DNA from: Deltaproteobacteria bacterium
Lineage (GTDB): Bacteria; Desulfobacterota; Binatia; HRBIN30; JACQVA1
Length of the DNA stretch: 64,000 nucleotides
Direction: 5' to 3'
Assembly (NCBI GenBank): GCA_016178705.1
Contig: JACOST010000030.1
Coordinates: 186,001-250,000, forward strand
Shown here: piece by piece, positions 10,101 through 18,373 of the stretch
Layout of the letters: the number at the start of each line of letters is the position of its first letter
Numbering within the stretch: the stretch's first letter is position 1
The notes under the pieces: model-generated
Told to the model about the DNA's origin: nothing
The model's input: the letters and a program-made list of their open reading frames with translations, nothing else
The model's database searches: none
Made by a program: the position numbers and the translations under genes

Positions 10101-11104
10101 CCGACGATCAGTTGCGACGGACCATTCGTGATGCTGATGCTGTCGATGTCGACCGCATCGCAGATCGGGAGGCACACACTGGTGCGACAATCGTCACACT
10201 CCGGGCAACTGGGAACACACCGGCAGATGTCTCCCGGCAGTTGGCAACTGCCGTTGTCGTTGCAGCGATAGGGATTGACGCGGCCGGCCGGCGCACAGAC
10301 GCCTGGACTACCGCAGTCCTCGCACGACGGGCAGCTCGCCAGACATTGGCACACGGTACCGTTCGGACAGGTCTCACCTTGCTCGCAGACGCTGAGCGGC
10401 ACCGTACAGCCGTCGACGGCGAAGTGACCATCGCCGTCGGGATCAGTAAGCGTACGACTGCCATCGCCGATCTCGACGATGCGCCCGTTGCCGGTCACGA
10501 CATGCGCGCCATTGGGCGCAATCGTTTCGGTGAGGCGCACGCCGCCGCGGGTGAACGTCGAGATCGATTTGACCTGGCCCAGACCGATCTCAGCGACGAC
10601 ATCCGCCGTGCCGTCGTCACCGACCGCAAACGGCACCAGGAACGCGGCGAGATTCCCGGCGAGGACTTTGTTGATCGAGAGCGCATAGTGGCCGGCGGCC
10701 AGTCCCTGGATTTCGAACCGCCCGTCAGCGGTGGTCACGCCGCGCTTGGTGGCGACGCCGACGACCGTGAAGTCGGCGAACGAAAGAACCTTGTCAAACG
10801 AGGCGCTGTCGGGATGGGACATCCAGTCTGACGACGGCGCAGCGAGCGCGTCGCCGCGATTCGACGCGACCGAGTTTTGCAGCAAGAGCAGGCCGGTGAC
10901 GGCGTTGCCTGAGGTCTGGGTCGGCACCAGCGTCGGCGTCCCACTTGGATGCAGCGTGTTGGTCGGCACCGGACGCAGCGTTCGCGTGGCCGTGGAGGCG
11001 GCCGCGCCACCGCCGTCGCTGCTACTGCCACCGCAGGCCGCGATCAGCGCGGCGAGCGCGATTGAAAGAACGGGCAGGCCCCAACGAGCGCGTGTGATGA
11101 TCAT
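7196..11104 (-). CDS. large lipoprotein with four BIG2-type Ig-like domains and cysteine-rich segments
   Basis: About 1302 residues. Lipoprotein signal with lipobox LIAAC. A short Thr/Pro linker is followed by a regulatory-like domain, a cysteine-rich segment at about 231-318 (repeated C-x2-C pairs such as CPSCEDCG), then four BIG2 Ig-like repeats between about 320 and 720, each ending in an A-x-G-x-(T/A)-x-(I/L)-TA motif. A CARDB-like domain with VPEGNEENNQA lies near 955, a second cysteine-rich stretch at about 1018-1128, and a final beta-rich domain before a Thr/Pro tail. Predicted cell-surface adhesive or structural protein. The ATG at 11104 overlaps the stop of the upstream gene by ATGA and has GAAGGAG before it, so the two are co-translated. 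Confidence 0.75.
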   Translation of the reverse strand: MIITRARWGLPVLSIALAALIAACGGSSSDGGGAAASTATRTLRPVPTNTLHPSGTPTLVPTQTSGNAVTGLLLLQNSVASNRGDALAAPSSDWMSHPDSASFDKVLSFADFTVVGVATKRGVTTADGRFEIQGLAAGHYALSINKVLAGNLAAFLVPFAVGDDGTADVVAEIGLGQVKSISTFTRGGVRLTETIAPNGAHVVTGNGRIVEIGDGSRTLTDPDGDGHFAVDGCTVPLSVCEQGETCPNGTVCQCLASCPSCEDCGSPGVCAPAGRVNPYRCNDNGSCQLPGDICRCVPSCPECDDCRTSVCLPICDAVDIDSISITNGPSQLIVGQQGGFSASARLSDGTVIDVTYLAAWQSANPHVASIDSWGTASALAVGDTIVTASIGDKLSGEWPLEVVARPALRTIHVQNLSCLYPLGAPKTAPGATPIRLPPSPGDILPIPNCTQVVQVGGTIQFSAFGEFDDGYYADITNEVTWQLDPSGIGDVTDGLFTGRAVGTTQLTASLSGVTSDATQLKVVTEPSIVAISIYANNGGFAVVDSRVDANGTRPEPCFDCGYTIPVLRGDQLKFQATAQYDTGAWRDVTGEVAWHTSDDTAATIDAHGVMTAVAAGNAAITATLDEVTSNPVTVHVVNEATLQSLSIYQEGTDRVVAIGDQRFFRATGYYDIGIARDVTMQATWSSSDPLIGSFDVAGVFTAHAAGTVNVLAVLGGLESNAVALEVFATSELNYCDAASVNRSQWSDDFNRVILESDCDHYSQPGVAALRYTVTEIQPHGGVFDPCLDLYVYRGDQRVRTIREEGCGDPFIPAAAPGRDQEALKYQLRAFWDLKDEQGNPVSDGTYQIVGRFYLYYDPVVKLTIRVGTGGSQTDAADLVPIGVYVKAPPPPGGCVEQGGLNSASIDVCIANRGGGAAGGFAVSVSGKQFEVRGLAAGAESCFSLPLPSFGKADVIVDVTNAVPEGNEENNQASFFVPILTPPPTCSPSSGTPTPTPSPRPHPHGSIPPPRSTPTPTPTVSCCATGDTCIPEQPPCAVSCCPPNAPCASDTPPCPRCGGLAGLACPAGSMCVDDPTDNCDPAVGADCQGVCVPEKPKQCTKDADCPALGVPCFLCADGSTACPRSFCADGVCNATFNQCPPPGSGMGAAIAVEPSSLTVSCSGEFTITIKSSGTADSTLVIAALKLDNGYSQGEYGSGFSWDTSAISLPLKLPSGTSVRIPVTYHEQGWPQSRLELAIDSNAVNTPHVFLAYHGTSCGTPTATADIPFPICTPPLCLPGQVLVVGGVGGCNTTCATPTPTPAP

Positions 11105-14100
11105 GACGGACTCCTTCGTTGCATCCTTCGTTTGTGTCGCCACGCTAAGAGCGGGAGCGTGATCCCCATCAGCATCGACCAGTCGGTACCGTGGAGATGA
11201 GGTGGCGGTTCGATTGCGCAGCCACCGCCCGCTGCAGGTGTCTTGGTCGGCGACGGTGACGGTGTGCGCTTCAATGTTGCGGTTGGTGTGCAGACACAAG
11301 TAACCGTTCGCGAGAGAGTTGGCGAGGGCGCAGCCGCCAACACCGTGAACGTCACCGATCCGATCTCCGCCTCGGTAGCCACGCGCACGACATGCGGCCC
11401 CGGTGCGGCATCCGTGGGAACGGTAAACCCTGCCGCGTAGTTGCCAATCGTATCACCCTGGCCCTCGCCGACTGCTACGTCGTCGAAATAGACGACGACT
11501 GTGCGCCCGGAGTGTGCGAAGTAACACGTGCCGCTCACGCTCACCCCGGTCCCCACCGGTCCGGTAGTTGGGATCACGGTTGGTTGGCAGCCGGGGGAAG
11601 GGGGCAGAGTTGCGGAGACGCTTGGCGTGGGAGGCGCGCACACGCACGCCCCGCAGTGGTGGCAACTGGAGTCGCACACCGCATGCGAGCCCGCCGCGCA
11701 CGAGGGCGGCGGCGCGCAAGGAAGACACGTGGCGGTCGGGGTCGGGGTTGGGGTTGAGGAGAAGCACTGCGGAGGAACGCCGACGGGAATGCAGCCTTCG
11801 GTAGGCGTGCGTGTCGGGATCAATGTAGGCGTCGATTGCAAGTCGCCTGGCGCCGGCCCGATGGCGAACGCAAAGATTGCCGCGACGCCGGTGGGTCCGT
11901 GTCCAACTCGAATGACAGCCGTCACCGTCTCCGTGCCTGAGTCGATCACCCAAGCCGAGTCGCCTTCGGCGTTGGGGATGTAGGCCGGCGGCGCCGCGCT
12001 GGCGCGCGCGGCGCTCAGCAGCGGCACCAGCATCGCCAGCGCACGCGGCCGCGCGCGGCGTATGCTGACGAGCAACGCTGGCACGGCAAGAAGCAGGACC
12101 ACCCTCGTTGAGGAAGCGGATGAGCGAACGACGGTACAACCGCCCGAGCCTACGCCTGCGCCTGCGCCAAGATTGCTCGGCGCCCCCTCGACATCGACTT
12201 GCGCAGCGGGAGTAGCCGTCACCGACGCGTTCGCGCTCGGTCCGATGCGTGGCGAGAACGCGGTCGGGGTTGCGGTCGGCGCCTCCGCGTCAAATGGCGT
12301 CGGCGTTCCGGTCGGCAACCGTGTCGCCGTTGCGCGCCGCGTCGTCGTCGGTCCAGTAAGGATCACCGCGCCGTCTCGTCCCTCGGCGGGCAGCGCGTCG
12401 CCGTTCGACGCCGCCGCGATGATGCCGAGGTTACCCAGCGTCGCCGACGCTTCATCGCCTTGGGCCAGGAACGTACAGGAATATAGCTCGCCGTCTGGAA
12501 TCGGATTGATGTTGTCGAACGCAACCACGATCGCACGCAGCATTTTCCGGTTGTCTCCGTAGGACGGACAAAGTGCGACGTCGCGGCAGTCGTGAATCGA
12601 GAGCGCCAGCGTCTTGCAAGGCGCGCTGGCCGAGCCAGTTTCGCATGCCGCATCGTGGGTGCTAATCGCCGGATTGATACGGCAACTTGTGGTGCTCACC
12701 AGATCGACGACGGTTGGATCGAACAGGATATCGTTCTGCGTGCCGCTAACCGTGTAGCCGTTGGTCGAGAGGGTGACACTGATGGTGAACGCGCCGCCCG
12801 GATGCACGGTCGCATCGCCAACATCGATCGATACCGCGCTGCCCGATGCGGGCGTCGGGGTGGCCGTCGGTCGCGGCGGGTCTCCCTCGTTCACGTAGCG
12901 GGCGAGTTGGACCGCGTACTTGGCGCCAACGAAAGTGTATCCGGCAGCCACGACACTTCCGTCACCTTGAAGGGCAAGGGCCCGCGCACTCCCCGGTGGC
13001 CCGAGCTCGACACCGCCAGTTCCAAAACTCGTATCGGGCCGGCCGTTCGCCGTGTACCGCGTCAACACGAAGCCCGCACCGAACCCCGCTGCCTCACGGG
13101 TGGCGATCAACCCTCCGTCGGGTTGCAACGTGAGCGCATACGCAGCGTCGAAACCCTGACTTGCCGCTGTGACCGCGATGCCACCGCTGCCAAAGGACGC
13201 GTCGAGCGTGCCGTCCGCGCGGTAGCGCACCAGCACGGCATTGAGACCGTTTGTACCCGCGGCAACCAACTTGCCGTCGGGTTGCCTGACCAACGAGTAG
13301 GCGCTGGCACTGCGCGTACCCAACGATGTCGTGACGCGGCCGTCGACACCAAACGAGGAATCCAACCTACCATCGGCTTCGTAGCGCACGAGCGCCCAGG
13401 CGCAATCATGGTTGCATGTGCCGCCGGCCGCAACCACCCGGCCATCCGGCTCGATCACCAGCGCGCGCGCCCACGCGCCATCGCTACCAATCGCGGTGCG
13501 CACAATGCCGCCGTCGCCGAACGACGGATCGACGCTGCCATCGGTATTGTAGCGAACCAGCATGAACAACCGATTGTCCGAGCCCGCTGCGATCACTTTG
13601 CCATCGGGCTGCAGTGCCACTGCCGCCGCGCTCGCGCTGCGTTCGCTGATCGCCGTCACCGCTTGGCCGCCGTCGCCGAAGCTCGTATCGAGCGTCCCGT
13701 CGCTATTGAAGCGTGCTACCGCGAACCCACACGTGTCGTTGCACCTCAATCCCGCAGCGACCAATTTTCCATCCGCTTGCAAGACGAGTGCGAAGCTCTG
13801 ATCGTCCCCGTTGCTCAGCGGCACGACCGCAATACCATTGGCCCCGAAGCTCGCATCGAGCGTTCCGTCCGGGTTGTAGCGGATGAGCAGAAAGTCGTCC
13901 TTGGTAACCGGCGCAGTGACTGGTGTGGGGGTCGCGGGTGCATCGTTGCGCACGGAGCCGGCGGCGACCAGCTTGCCGTCGGGTTGCAGCACCAGCGCGT
14001 AAGCGAAGGCATCGTTGCTGAGTGCGGTCGCGACGACGCCCGCGTCGCCGAAGCTGGGGTCGAGCCCGGCGCGCGCTGTCCCCGCCGGTTGCACGGCGAT

Positions 14101-14145
14101 CGCGGCCAGCAGCAGGGTCCCGACGGTGCGGTGAGTCACCTTCAT
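11101..14145 (-). CDS. delta-60 repeat protein with cohesin-like, YVTN-like and TIG-like parts
   Basis: About 1014 residues. A signal peptide leads into about seven delta-60 repeats (LDPSFGDAG / LQPDGKLVAAG pattern; residues about 30-380), then a cohesin-like domain at about 438-595 with NPIPDGELYSC. Unusually, a hydrophobic segment plus Arg-rich stretch (about 677-698) resembles a C-terminal anchor, and is followed by a second signal-peptide-like stretch ending ASA (about 703-720) and one YVTN-type propeller blade. A Thr/Pro and cysteine region, a TIG-like domain (about 852-935) and another C-terminal membrane segment with a basic tail follow. It looks like a fusion of two secreted proteins. 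ATG 14145 was preferred over an in-frame TTG at 14151. Confidence 0.7.
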   Translation of the reverse strand: MKVTHRTVGTLLLAAIAVQPAGTARAGLDPSFGDAGVVATALSNDAFAYALVLQPDGKLVAAGSVRNDAPATPTPVTAPVTKDDFLLIRYNPDGTLDASFGANGIAVVPLSNGDDQSFALVLQADGKLVAAGLRCNDTCGFAVARFNSDGTLDTSFGDGGQAVTAISERSASAAAVALQPDGKVIAAGSDNRLFMLVRYNTDGSVDPSFGDGGIVRTAIGSDGAWARALVIEPDGRVVAAGGTCNHDCAWALVRYEADGRLDSSFGVDGRVTTSLGTRSASAYSLVRQPDGKLVAAGTNGLNAVLVRYRADGTLDASFGSGGIAVTAASQGFDAAYALTLQPDGGLIATREAAGFGAGFVLTRYTANGRPDTSFGTGGVELGPPGSARALALQGDGSVVAAGYTFVGAKYAVQLARYVNEGDPPRPTATPTPASGSAVSIDVGDATVHPGGAFTISVTLSTNGYTVSGTQNDILFDPTVVDLVSTTSCRINPAISTHDAACETGSASAPCKTLALSIHDCRDVALCPSYGDNRKMLRAIVVAFDNINPIPDGELYSCTFLAQGDEASATLGNLGIIAAASNGDALPAEGRDGAVILTGPTTTRRATATRLPTGTPTPFDAEAPTATPTAFSPRIGPSANASVTATPAAQVDVEGAPSNLGAGAGVGSGGCTVVRSSASSTRVVLLLAVPALLVSIRRARPRALAMLVPLLSAARASAAPPAYIPNAEGDSAWVIDSGTETVTAVIRVGHGPTGVAAIFAFAIGPAPGDLQSTPTLIPTRTPTEGCIPVGVPPQCFSSTPTPTPTATCLPCAPPPSCAAGSHAVCDSSCHHCGACVCAPPTPSVSATLPPSPGCQPTVIPTTGPVGTGVSVSGTCYFAHSGRTVVVYFDDVAVGEGQGDTIGNYAAGFTVPTDAAPGPHVVRVATEAEIGSVTFTVLAAAPSPTLSRTVTCVCTPTATLKRTPSPSPTKTPAAGGGCAIEPPPHLHGTDWSMLMGITLPLLAWRHKRRMQRRSPS

Positions 14146-14188
14146 GGCCAAAATCCGACGGCCTCACGTCTAAACAACTCTTGTTTTC

Positions 14189-14217
14189 TTGTCAAGCAAT
14201 TTCCATTTCGGTAGTAT
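14189..14217 (+). promoter_or_regulatory. sigma70-type promoter of the 14224 regulator, leaderless
   Basis: TTGTCA (14189-14194), a 17-nt spacer, then TAGTAT (14212-14217). The predicted transcription start falls on or next to the ATG at 14224, which has no Shine-Dalgarno. Confidence 0.6.
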
Positions 14218-14223
14218 CCCGGC

Positions 14224-15033
14224 ATGGCCGCTCCGGGGGCGCCGCGCAAAGGCATCAAGGACATCTTCTACGAGACCCGTGTGCTCACCGGGCGCGACTA
14301 CACCGTGCGGCGCTTCGCCATCGAGGTGCTCGGTGGGCACGTCGATCCGGTCATGCTGGGCTACATCGAAAAGGGTAAGCGCTTTCCCAACGAAGCACTG
14401 GTGCGGCGGTTGGCGGCGATTCGCAAGCAAGACCCGCACGAGTTGCTCGCCCTCTTGTGGCGCGATCGCATCGTTTACGCGTTCGGCAGAGAGCTGCGCA
14501 AAGTGTTGCACTCGCCCAAAGGTGTCGGCGGTGTCGAGGACGGCGAACTGGCGGTCGTCATCAGCCAGGCGATCGCGGCCTTGCCGGACGACGCGAGCTG
14601 GATACCGGTGGCGCGCTGGCGCGCGCAGTTTCGCGCCGCGCCGAAGCGCAGCAAACGCGCCACGGCGGCATCGGACGAAATGGTCCAGCGGGTCGAGACC
14701 ACGCTGCGCGAGCGCCGGTTGGTCGAAGTGCGCGCGGGAAGAGTGCGCCGTCGCGGTCGCCACTTCGTCGCCACCGATCTGAAGGAACGGCAAGCGCTGG
14801 CGTTGGAGTTCTGCACGCTGTTCGCCAAAGGCATGCTCGATAAACTGGCGCTGCCCGATCTCGAGACCGGCACCTACCTGCGCAATCACTATTTGAACAT
14901 CGATCCGAAACGGCTGCCGGAGTTTCGCAAGCGGTTGGAGGCGGCGCTCAAGAAACTGGCGGAAGACTTCGCCACCGAGGCCACCGCCGACACTTACTTC
15001 CTTAACGTGCTGGTCAACGCGACTCCATTCTGA
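14224..15033 (+). CDS. putative transcriptional regulator, XRE-like N-terminus
   Basis: 269 residues. The N-terminal 80 residues read as a helix-turn-helix of XRE type (TVRRFAIEVLGG...LGYIEKGKRFPNEALVRRLAAI). The remainder is charged and helical and ends in TYFLNVLVNATPF, an architecture reminiscent of the TIGR02147/DUF4423 regulators of deltaproteobacterial relatives. That family placement is from memory and moderate at best. It is followed after 8 nt by a Thr/Pro-rich lipoprotein, which it may regulate or simply accompany. Transcribed divergently from the delta-60 protein gene. Confidence 0.6.
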   Translation: MAAPGAPRKGIKDIFYETRVLTGRDYTVRRFAIEVLGGHVDPVMLGYIEKGKRFPNEALVRRLAAIRKQDPHELLALLWRDRIVYAFGRELRKVLHSPKGVGGVEDGELAVVISQAIAALPDDASWIPVARWRAQFRAAPKRSKRATAASDEMVQRVETTLRERRLVEVRAGRVRRRGRHFVATDLKERQALALEFCTLFAKGMLDKLALPDLETGTYLRNHYLNIDPKRLPEFRKRLEAALKKLAEDFATEATADTYFLNVLVNATPF

Positions 15034-15041
15034 GTGGGGTG

Positions 15042-16370
15042 ATGATGCAGACCTGGCGATCTCTGAGATGTCTTCTGGCGCTGATCACTCTCGCGCTGGC
15101 GGCGTGCAGTGGCAGCGGCTCCAGCGGCTTCGACGTCTCCAGCGAGAACACGGCGATCGATCAAGCGCTCAGCCAGCAGCAGTGCGTCGACTTCGAAGGG
15201 TTGACCATCTGCCCGGCCAACTCCGGGCCGATCGCGCCGAGCAATCCGCCGACGCTCACCCCCACGCCGACCCACACCCCAACCAATGCACCAACGACCA
15301 CGAACACGCTCAAGCGGATCGCCACTGCGACCGATACGCCGACGCAGACCCTAGTGCCCACCGACACGCCAACTTCCACCGTTCCACCAACAGCGACCGC
15401 AACGTCTACGATGACCTTGACGCTGCCGCCAACGGATTCACCGACGACCATCGAAACCGCAAGCACGACTGCAACGCAGACCGGCACCGCGACCGGAACG
15501 CCCACGTCGACTCAAACACCGACCCAACCGACCACCGACTTCTCAACTCCGACGGCGACGGCGAGCCGCACCGCAACACGGACCAGCACGACAACTTCCA
15601 CGCCGGTTACAACGACGACCGGCGTACCGGTAACCACGGCACCGCTCGCCACAGCGACGACAACCGGAACGAGTCAACCGACGGCGACGACCACCACCAC
15701 GTTGACCGCAACCCAAGTGCCCACAGAGACACCAACGAGCCCGCCGCCCACTGCGACGGGCACCGCTACGTCGTCGCCCACGGCGGTACCTTCTCGCACC
15801 GCGACGGCTCCGCCGACGGCGACAGCGACTCTGGTACCCACGCGTACGGCGACCCATGTAGCGACGGCGACTGCGACGCGGCCGCCAACGCTGGCACCAT
15901 CGTTCGCTGCAACCGCGACTCCGAAACCGACGTCGACGGTAACGCTGGTACCGACAGTCACGCTAACGCCCACGCTCGCCCCGACCCCGCCAATGCAAGT
16001 GGACACGGCGATCGATAGCTCCACCCCGGTCGCTTGCGCCCCGGTCAACGGGGGCACCCGCTGCACCTTTACGCTCGCCTTTAGCGCGCAGGGGTTTCAT
16101 GCCGATGCGGAGTTTCGCGTCGCCGTGCGCACCGTCAACCCGCTCGGATCGTGGATGATCATCCCCACTCCGCTGCTGAGCTTGGGGCCGACCGCGTCGA
16201 TCTTCCGCGTGCCGGTCTCGGTGGCCGTCGCCACGTCCGCCACCGAAGTGCAACTCGCCGTCCTCGCGTTCGCCGAACCGGCGGCCGCTGTACCAAGTAC
16301 GGTCAAAGCGCTCGGAGACAGCGGGGCAAACTTCGCGTACGTGACGCCGCCATTGCCGTTGCGGCCGTAA
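15042..16370 (+). CDS. Thr/Pro-rich lipoprotein
   Basis: About 442 residues. Signal peptide with lipobox LALAAC, a short globular N-terminus with a Cys pair (CVDFEGLTIC), then about 250 residues of low-complexity Thr/Pro/Ala repeats (TPT, TAT, TST), and a C-terminal beta-rich domain of about 120 residues with CAPVNGGTRCTFTLAF. The linker probably lifts the terminal domain off the outer membrane and is a candidate for O-glycosylation. No family was recognised for the terminal domain. Start ambiguous among GTG 15039, ATG 15042 and ATG 15045; the ribosome-binding site is weak (GTGGGG) and coupling to the regulator 8 nt upstream is likely. Confidence 0.65.
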   Translation: MMQTWRSLRCLLALITLALAACSGSGSSGFDVSSENTAIDQALSQQQCVDFEGLTICPANSGPIAPSNPPTLTPTPTHTPTNAPTTTNTLKRIATATDTPTQTLVPTDTPTSTVPPTATATSTMTLTLPPTDSPTTIETASTTATQTGTATGTPTSTQTPTQPTTDFSTPTATASRTATRTSTTTSTPVTTTTGVPVTTAPLATATTTGTSQPTATTTTTLTATQVPTETPTSPPPTATGTATSSPTAVPSRTATAPPTATATLVPTRTATHVATATATRPPTLAPSFAATATPKPTSTVTLVPTVTLTPTLAPTPPMQVDTAIDSSTPVACAPVNGGTRCTFTLAFSAQGFHADAEFRVAVRTVNPLGSWMIIPTPLLSLGPTASIFRVPVSVAVATSATEVQLAVLAFAEPAAAVPSTVKALGDSGANFAYVTPPLPLRP

Positions 16371-16399
16371 ACGACAAGCCGCCAGGGCACCAAGTTCGG

Positions 16400-17860
16400 A
16401 TGAGTCTCTATCTCGGCTTCGATGTCGGCACTCAGGGCACCAAGGGTGTGGTGCTCGACGCGGAGTCGCATGCCGTGGTCGCGCGAGCGGGGCGATCGTA
16501 TGGGCTGATTCCGAACCTCCCACCGGGCGCGGCGGAGCAGCATCCCGAGACCTGGGTGCAAGCGGTGCAGGAGGTTGCCGCGGAGTTGCTCGCCGGTGTG
16601 GACCGGGCGCGCGTGCGTGGCATCGGCGTTTCGGGTCAGCAACACGGCCTCGTCGTTCTCGACGATCACGATCGCGTCGTGCGGCCGGCGAAGTTGTGGT
16701 GCGACACCACGACGGCCGCTGAGGCGCACGAGCTATCACGCGACCTCGGGCACGCGATTCCCGCGGGCTTTACGGCGTCGAAGATGCTCTGGCTGCAGCG
16801 CCACGAGCCGGAAGTTTGGAAGCGCGTGCGCTCGGTGCTGCTGCCTCACGACTACCTCAACTTCCGTCTGACCGGACGCAAGACGATGGAACCGGGCGAC
16901 GCGTCCGGTACTGGTTTCTTCGATCCGGTCACGCGCGCGTTTGATCAGCGTGCGTTGTCACGCATCGATGCGCGCTTGGCAGAGATGCTGCCGCCGATGA
17001 TTCAGTCGGGCGAACCGGCCGGCGCGTTGTCGTCCGCTGGCGCGCAGTTGTTAGGTCTCCCCGACGGAATGCTGGTTGCGAGCGGTGGCGGCGACAACAT
17101 GATGAGCGCGATCGGCAGCGGCGCGACCAGGCCGGGTGTCGTGGTCGTCAGCCTCGGCACATCGGGGACAGCTTTCGCCTACAGCCCGACTCCGGTGGTC
17201 GATCCCGACGGATCGATCGCGGCGTTCTGCGATTCCACGGGCGGCTGGCTGCCGCTGCTGTGCGTGATGAACATGACCGGCGTGACCGAAGAGGCACGCG
17301 CCGCGTTCGGCGATGCCGATCACGAGTTGCTGACGCGCGAGGCAGCGCAGGTGCCCGCGGGGTGCGACGGCGTGATGTTCCTACCGTACCTACGGGGCGA
17401 GCGCGTCCCTAATCTCCCCGGCGCAACCGGCGCGATCGTCGGACTGCGTCCCGGGCTGCTGCGGCGCGGCCATCTGTTTCGCGCCGCGCTCGAAGGCACG
17501 AGCTTGAATCTCGCGCTCGGCATCGAGCGGATGCAGCGACTCGGGATCACCGTCGATTCCGTTCGCGTTGTCGGTGGTGGCGCACACAATCCACTGTGGC
17601 GCCAGATCCTCGCCGACGTGCTCGAGGTCTGGGTGCAACGGCTAACGGAACCGGAATCCGCCGCCCTCGGCGCGGCGATTCAGGCGCTCTGGACCGTGGG
17701 GCGTGCAGCAGGAGAATCGGTGAGCGCTAGCGAAATGGCCGCTCCGTTTGTTCGCACGGACAGCGAACTCGTTCAGCCCGACGCGACGCACCTTGATGTC
17801 TATCGCGAAGCACGCGCGAATCTCCGCGCGCTCACAAAACGCATATTCCGCGCAAATTGA
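16400..17860 (+). CDS. xylB: xylulokinase (FGGY family)
   Basis: 486 residues, the normal xylulokinase length. The N-terminal phosphate loop LGFDVGTQGTKG, the substrate-side GVSGQQHGLVVLD, the central GGGDNMMSAIGSG and the C-terminal VVGGGAHNPLWRQILADVLE signature are all intact. Predicted reaction: ATP-dependent phosphorylation of D-xylulose to xylulose 5-phosphate in the cytosol, although FGGY enzymes vary in sugar choice. No xylose isomerase or sugar transporter is adjacent, so the substrate is inferred from family only. ATG 16400 coincides with the start of homology; no strong ribosome-binding site is visible. Confidence 0.85.
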   Translation: MSLYLGFDVGTQGTKGVVLDAESHAVVARAGRSYGLIPNLPPGAAEQHPETWVQAVQEVAAELLAGVDRARVRGIGVSGQQHGLVVLDDHDRVVRPAKLWCDTTTAAEAHELSRDLGHAIPAGFTASKMLWLQRHEPEVWKRVRSVLLPHDYLNFRLTGRKTMEPGDASGTGFFDPVTRAFDQRALSRIDARLAEMLPPMIQSGEPAGALSSAGAQLLGLPDGMLVASGGGDNMMSAIGSGATRPGVVVVSLGTSGTAFAYSPTPVVDPDGSIAAFCDSTGGWLPLLCVMNMTGVTEEARAAFGDADHELLTREAAQVPAGCDGVMFLPYLRGERVPNLPGATGAIVGLRPGLLRRGHLFRAALEGTSLNLALGIERMQRLGITVDSVRVVGGGAHNPLWRQILADVLEVWVQRLTEPESAALGAAIQALWTVGRAAGESVSASEMAAPFVRTDSELVQPDATHLDVYREARANLRALTKRIFRAN

Positions 17861-17992
17861 CTCGGAGGTCATCCACCAAACCTCAGCGCGAACCGTCTCC
17901 AACCGTCGCCTCTGACCATTCCAGTGCCTCAGGTTCACGCTGCTCGTCTTCAGCCATCGCTTGATACGCCGCTGTGGGGCGCTCTGTTTTCT

Positions 17993-18030
17993 GCGTCCCC
18001 ACTCGGTGTCCTCGGTGCCTCGGTGGTGGG
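17993..18030. repeat. interspersed repeat, CACTCGGTGTCCTCGGTGCC type
   Basis: A short element downstream of xylulokinase containing CCCCACTCGGTGTCCTCGG, followed by TGCCTCGGTGGTGGG. A second copy with small changes lies at 19899-19936. The two flank the HEPN-MNT pair and the truncated dockerin-like gene. Confidence 0.7.
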
Positions 18031-18046
18031 AGCCGTTCTTCGCCCA

Positions 18047-18373
18047 TCACACGATGCGCCGCGCATGGCGCAGCACGGAGCGCACGAAGCGGTTGCACCG
18101 CCGCTCTTCGGCGAACTCGTCCGGCGTGTAGATGAGGAGGTCGACGCCCGTTGGCGCGCCCAACCAGACGTCGCGGTAGTCACGGAAGCGGTCGACGAAC
18201 GGACGCGCCGACGGTGCGACGATCAGGAGGTCCACGTCACTGTATGCATCGGCCTCATCGCGCGCATACGAGCCGAACAGATAGGCCGCCTCGGCCCCGC
18301 ACGCCTTCAGCACGCGCGGCAGTCGCGTCAACCAGCGGCTCACACGTGCCGGCGCAGTTGTTGTTGAGCCCAT
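18047..18373 (-). CDS. MNT-type nucleotidyltransferase, antitoxin of a HEPN-MNT pair
   Basis: 108 residues with the minimal nucleotidyltransferase motif GSYARDEADAYSDVDLLIV: the GS pair is followed by the D-x-D metal-binding aspartates. Family knowledge: MNT proteins neutralise HEPN ribonucleases, in characterised cases by AMPylating the toxin. The ATG at 18373 lies inside the upstream HEPN gene (34-nt overlap), consistent with translational coupling. The longer upstream reading is shadow translation of the HEPN gene. Confidence 0.8.
   Translation of the reverse strand: MGSTTTAPARVSRWLTRLPRVLKACGAEAAYLFGSYARDEADAYSDVDLLIVAPSARPFVDRFRDYRDVWLGAPTGVDLLIYTPDEFAEERRCNRFVRSVLRHARRIV

Noticed and set aside
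8768-10831. Long open frame of 687 codons on the plus strand, and similar long antisense frames (2564-4147 minus, 12592-14214 plus, 20943-22511 plus, 42665-44248 plus, 62190-63665 minus)
   Set aside because: All lie opposite genes with recognisable domains and translate to Arg/His/Ala-rich low-complexity sequence; they result from high GC at third positions.
13000-14100. Regularly spaced repeats resembling a CRISPR array
   Set aside because: The period corresponds to delta-60 protein repeats within a coding frame; units are degenerate and there are no cas genes.
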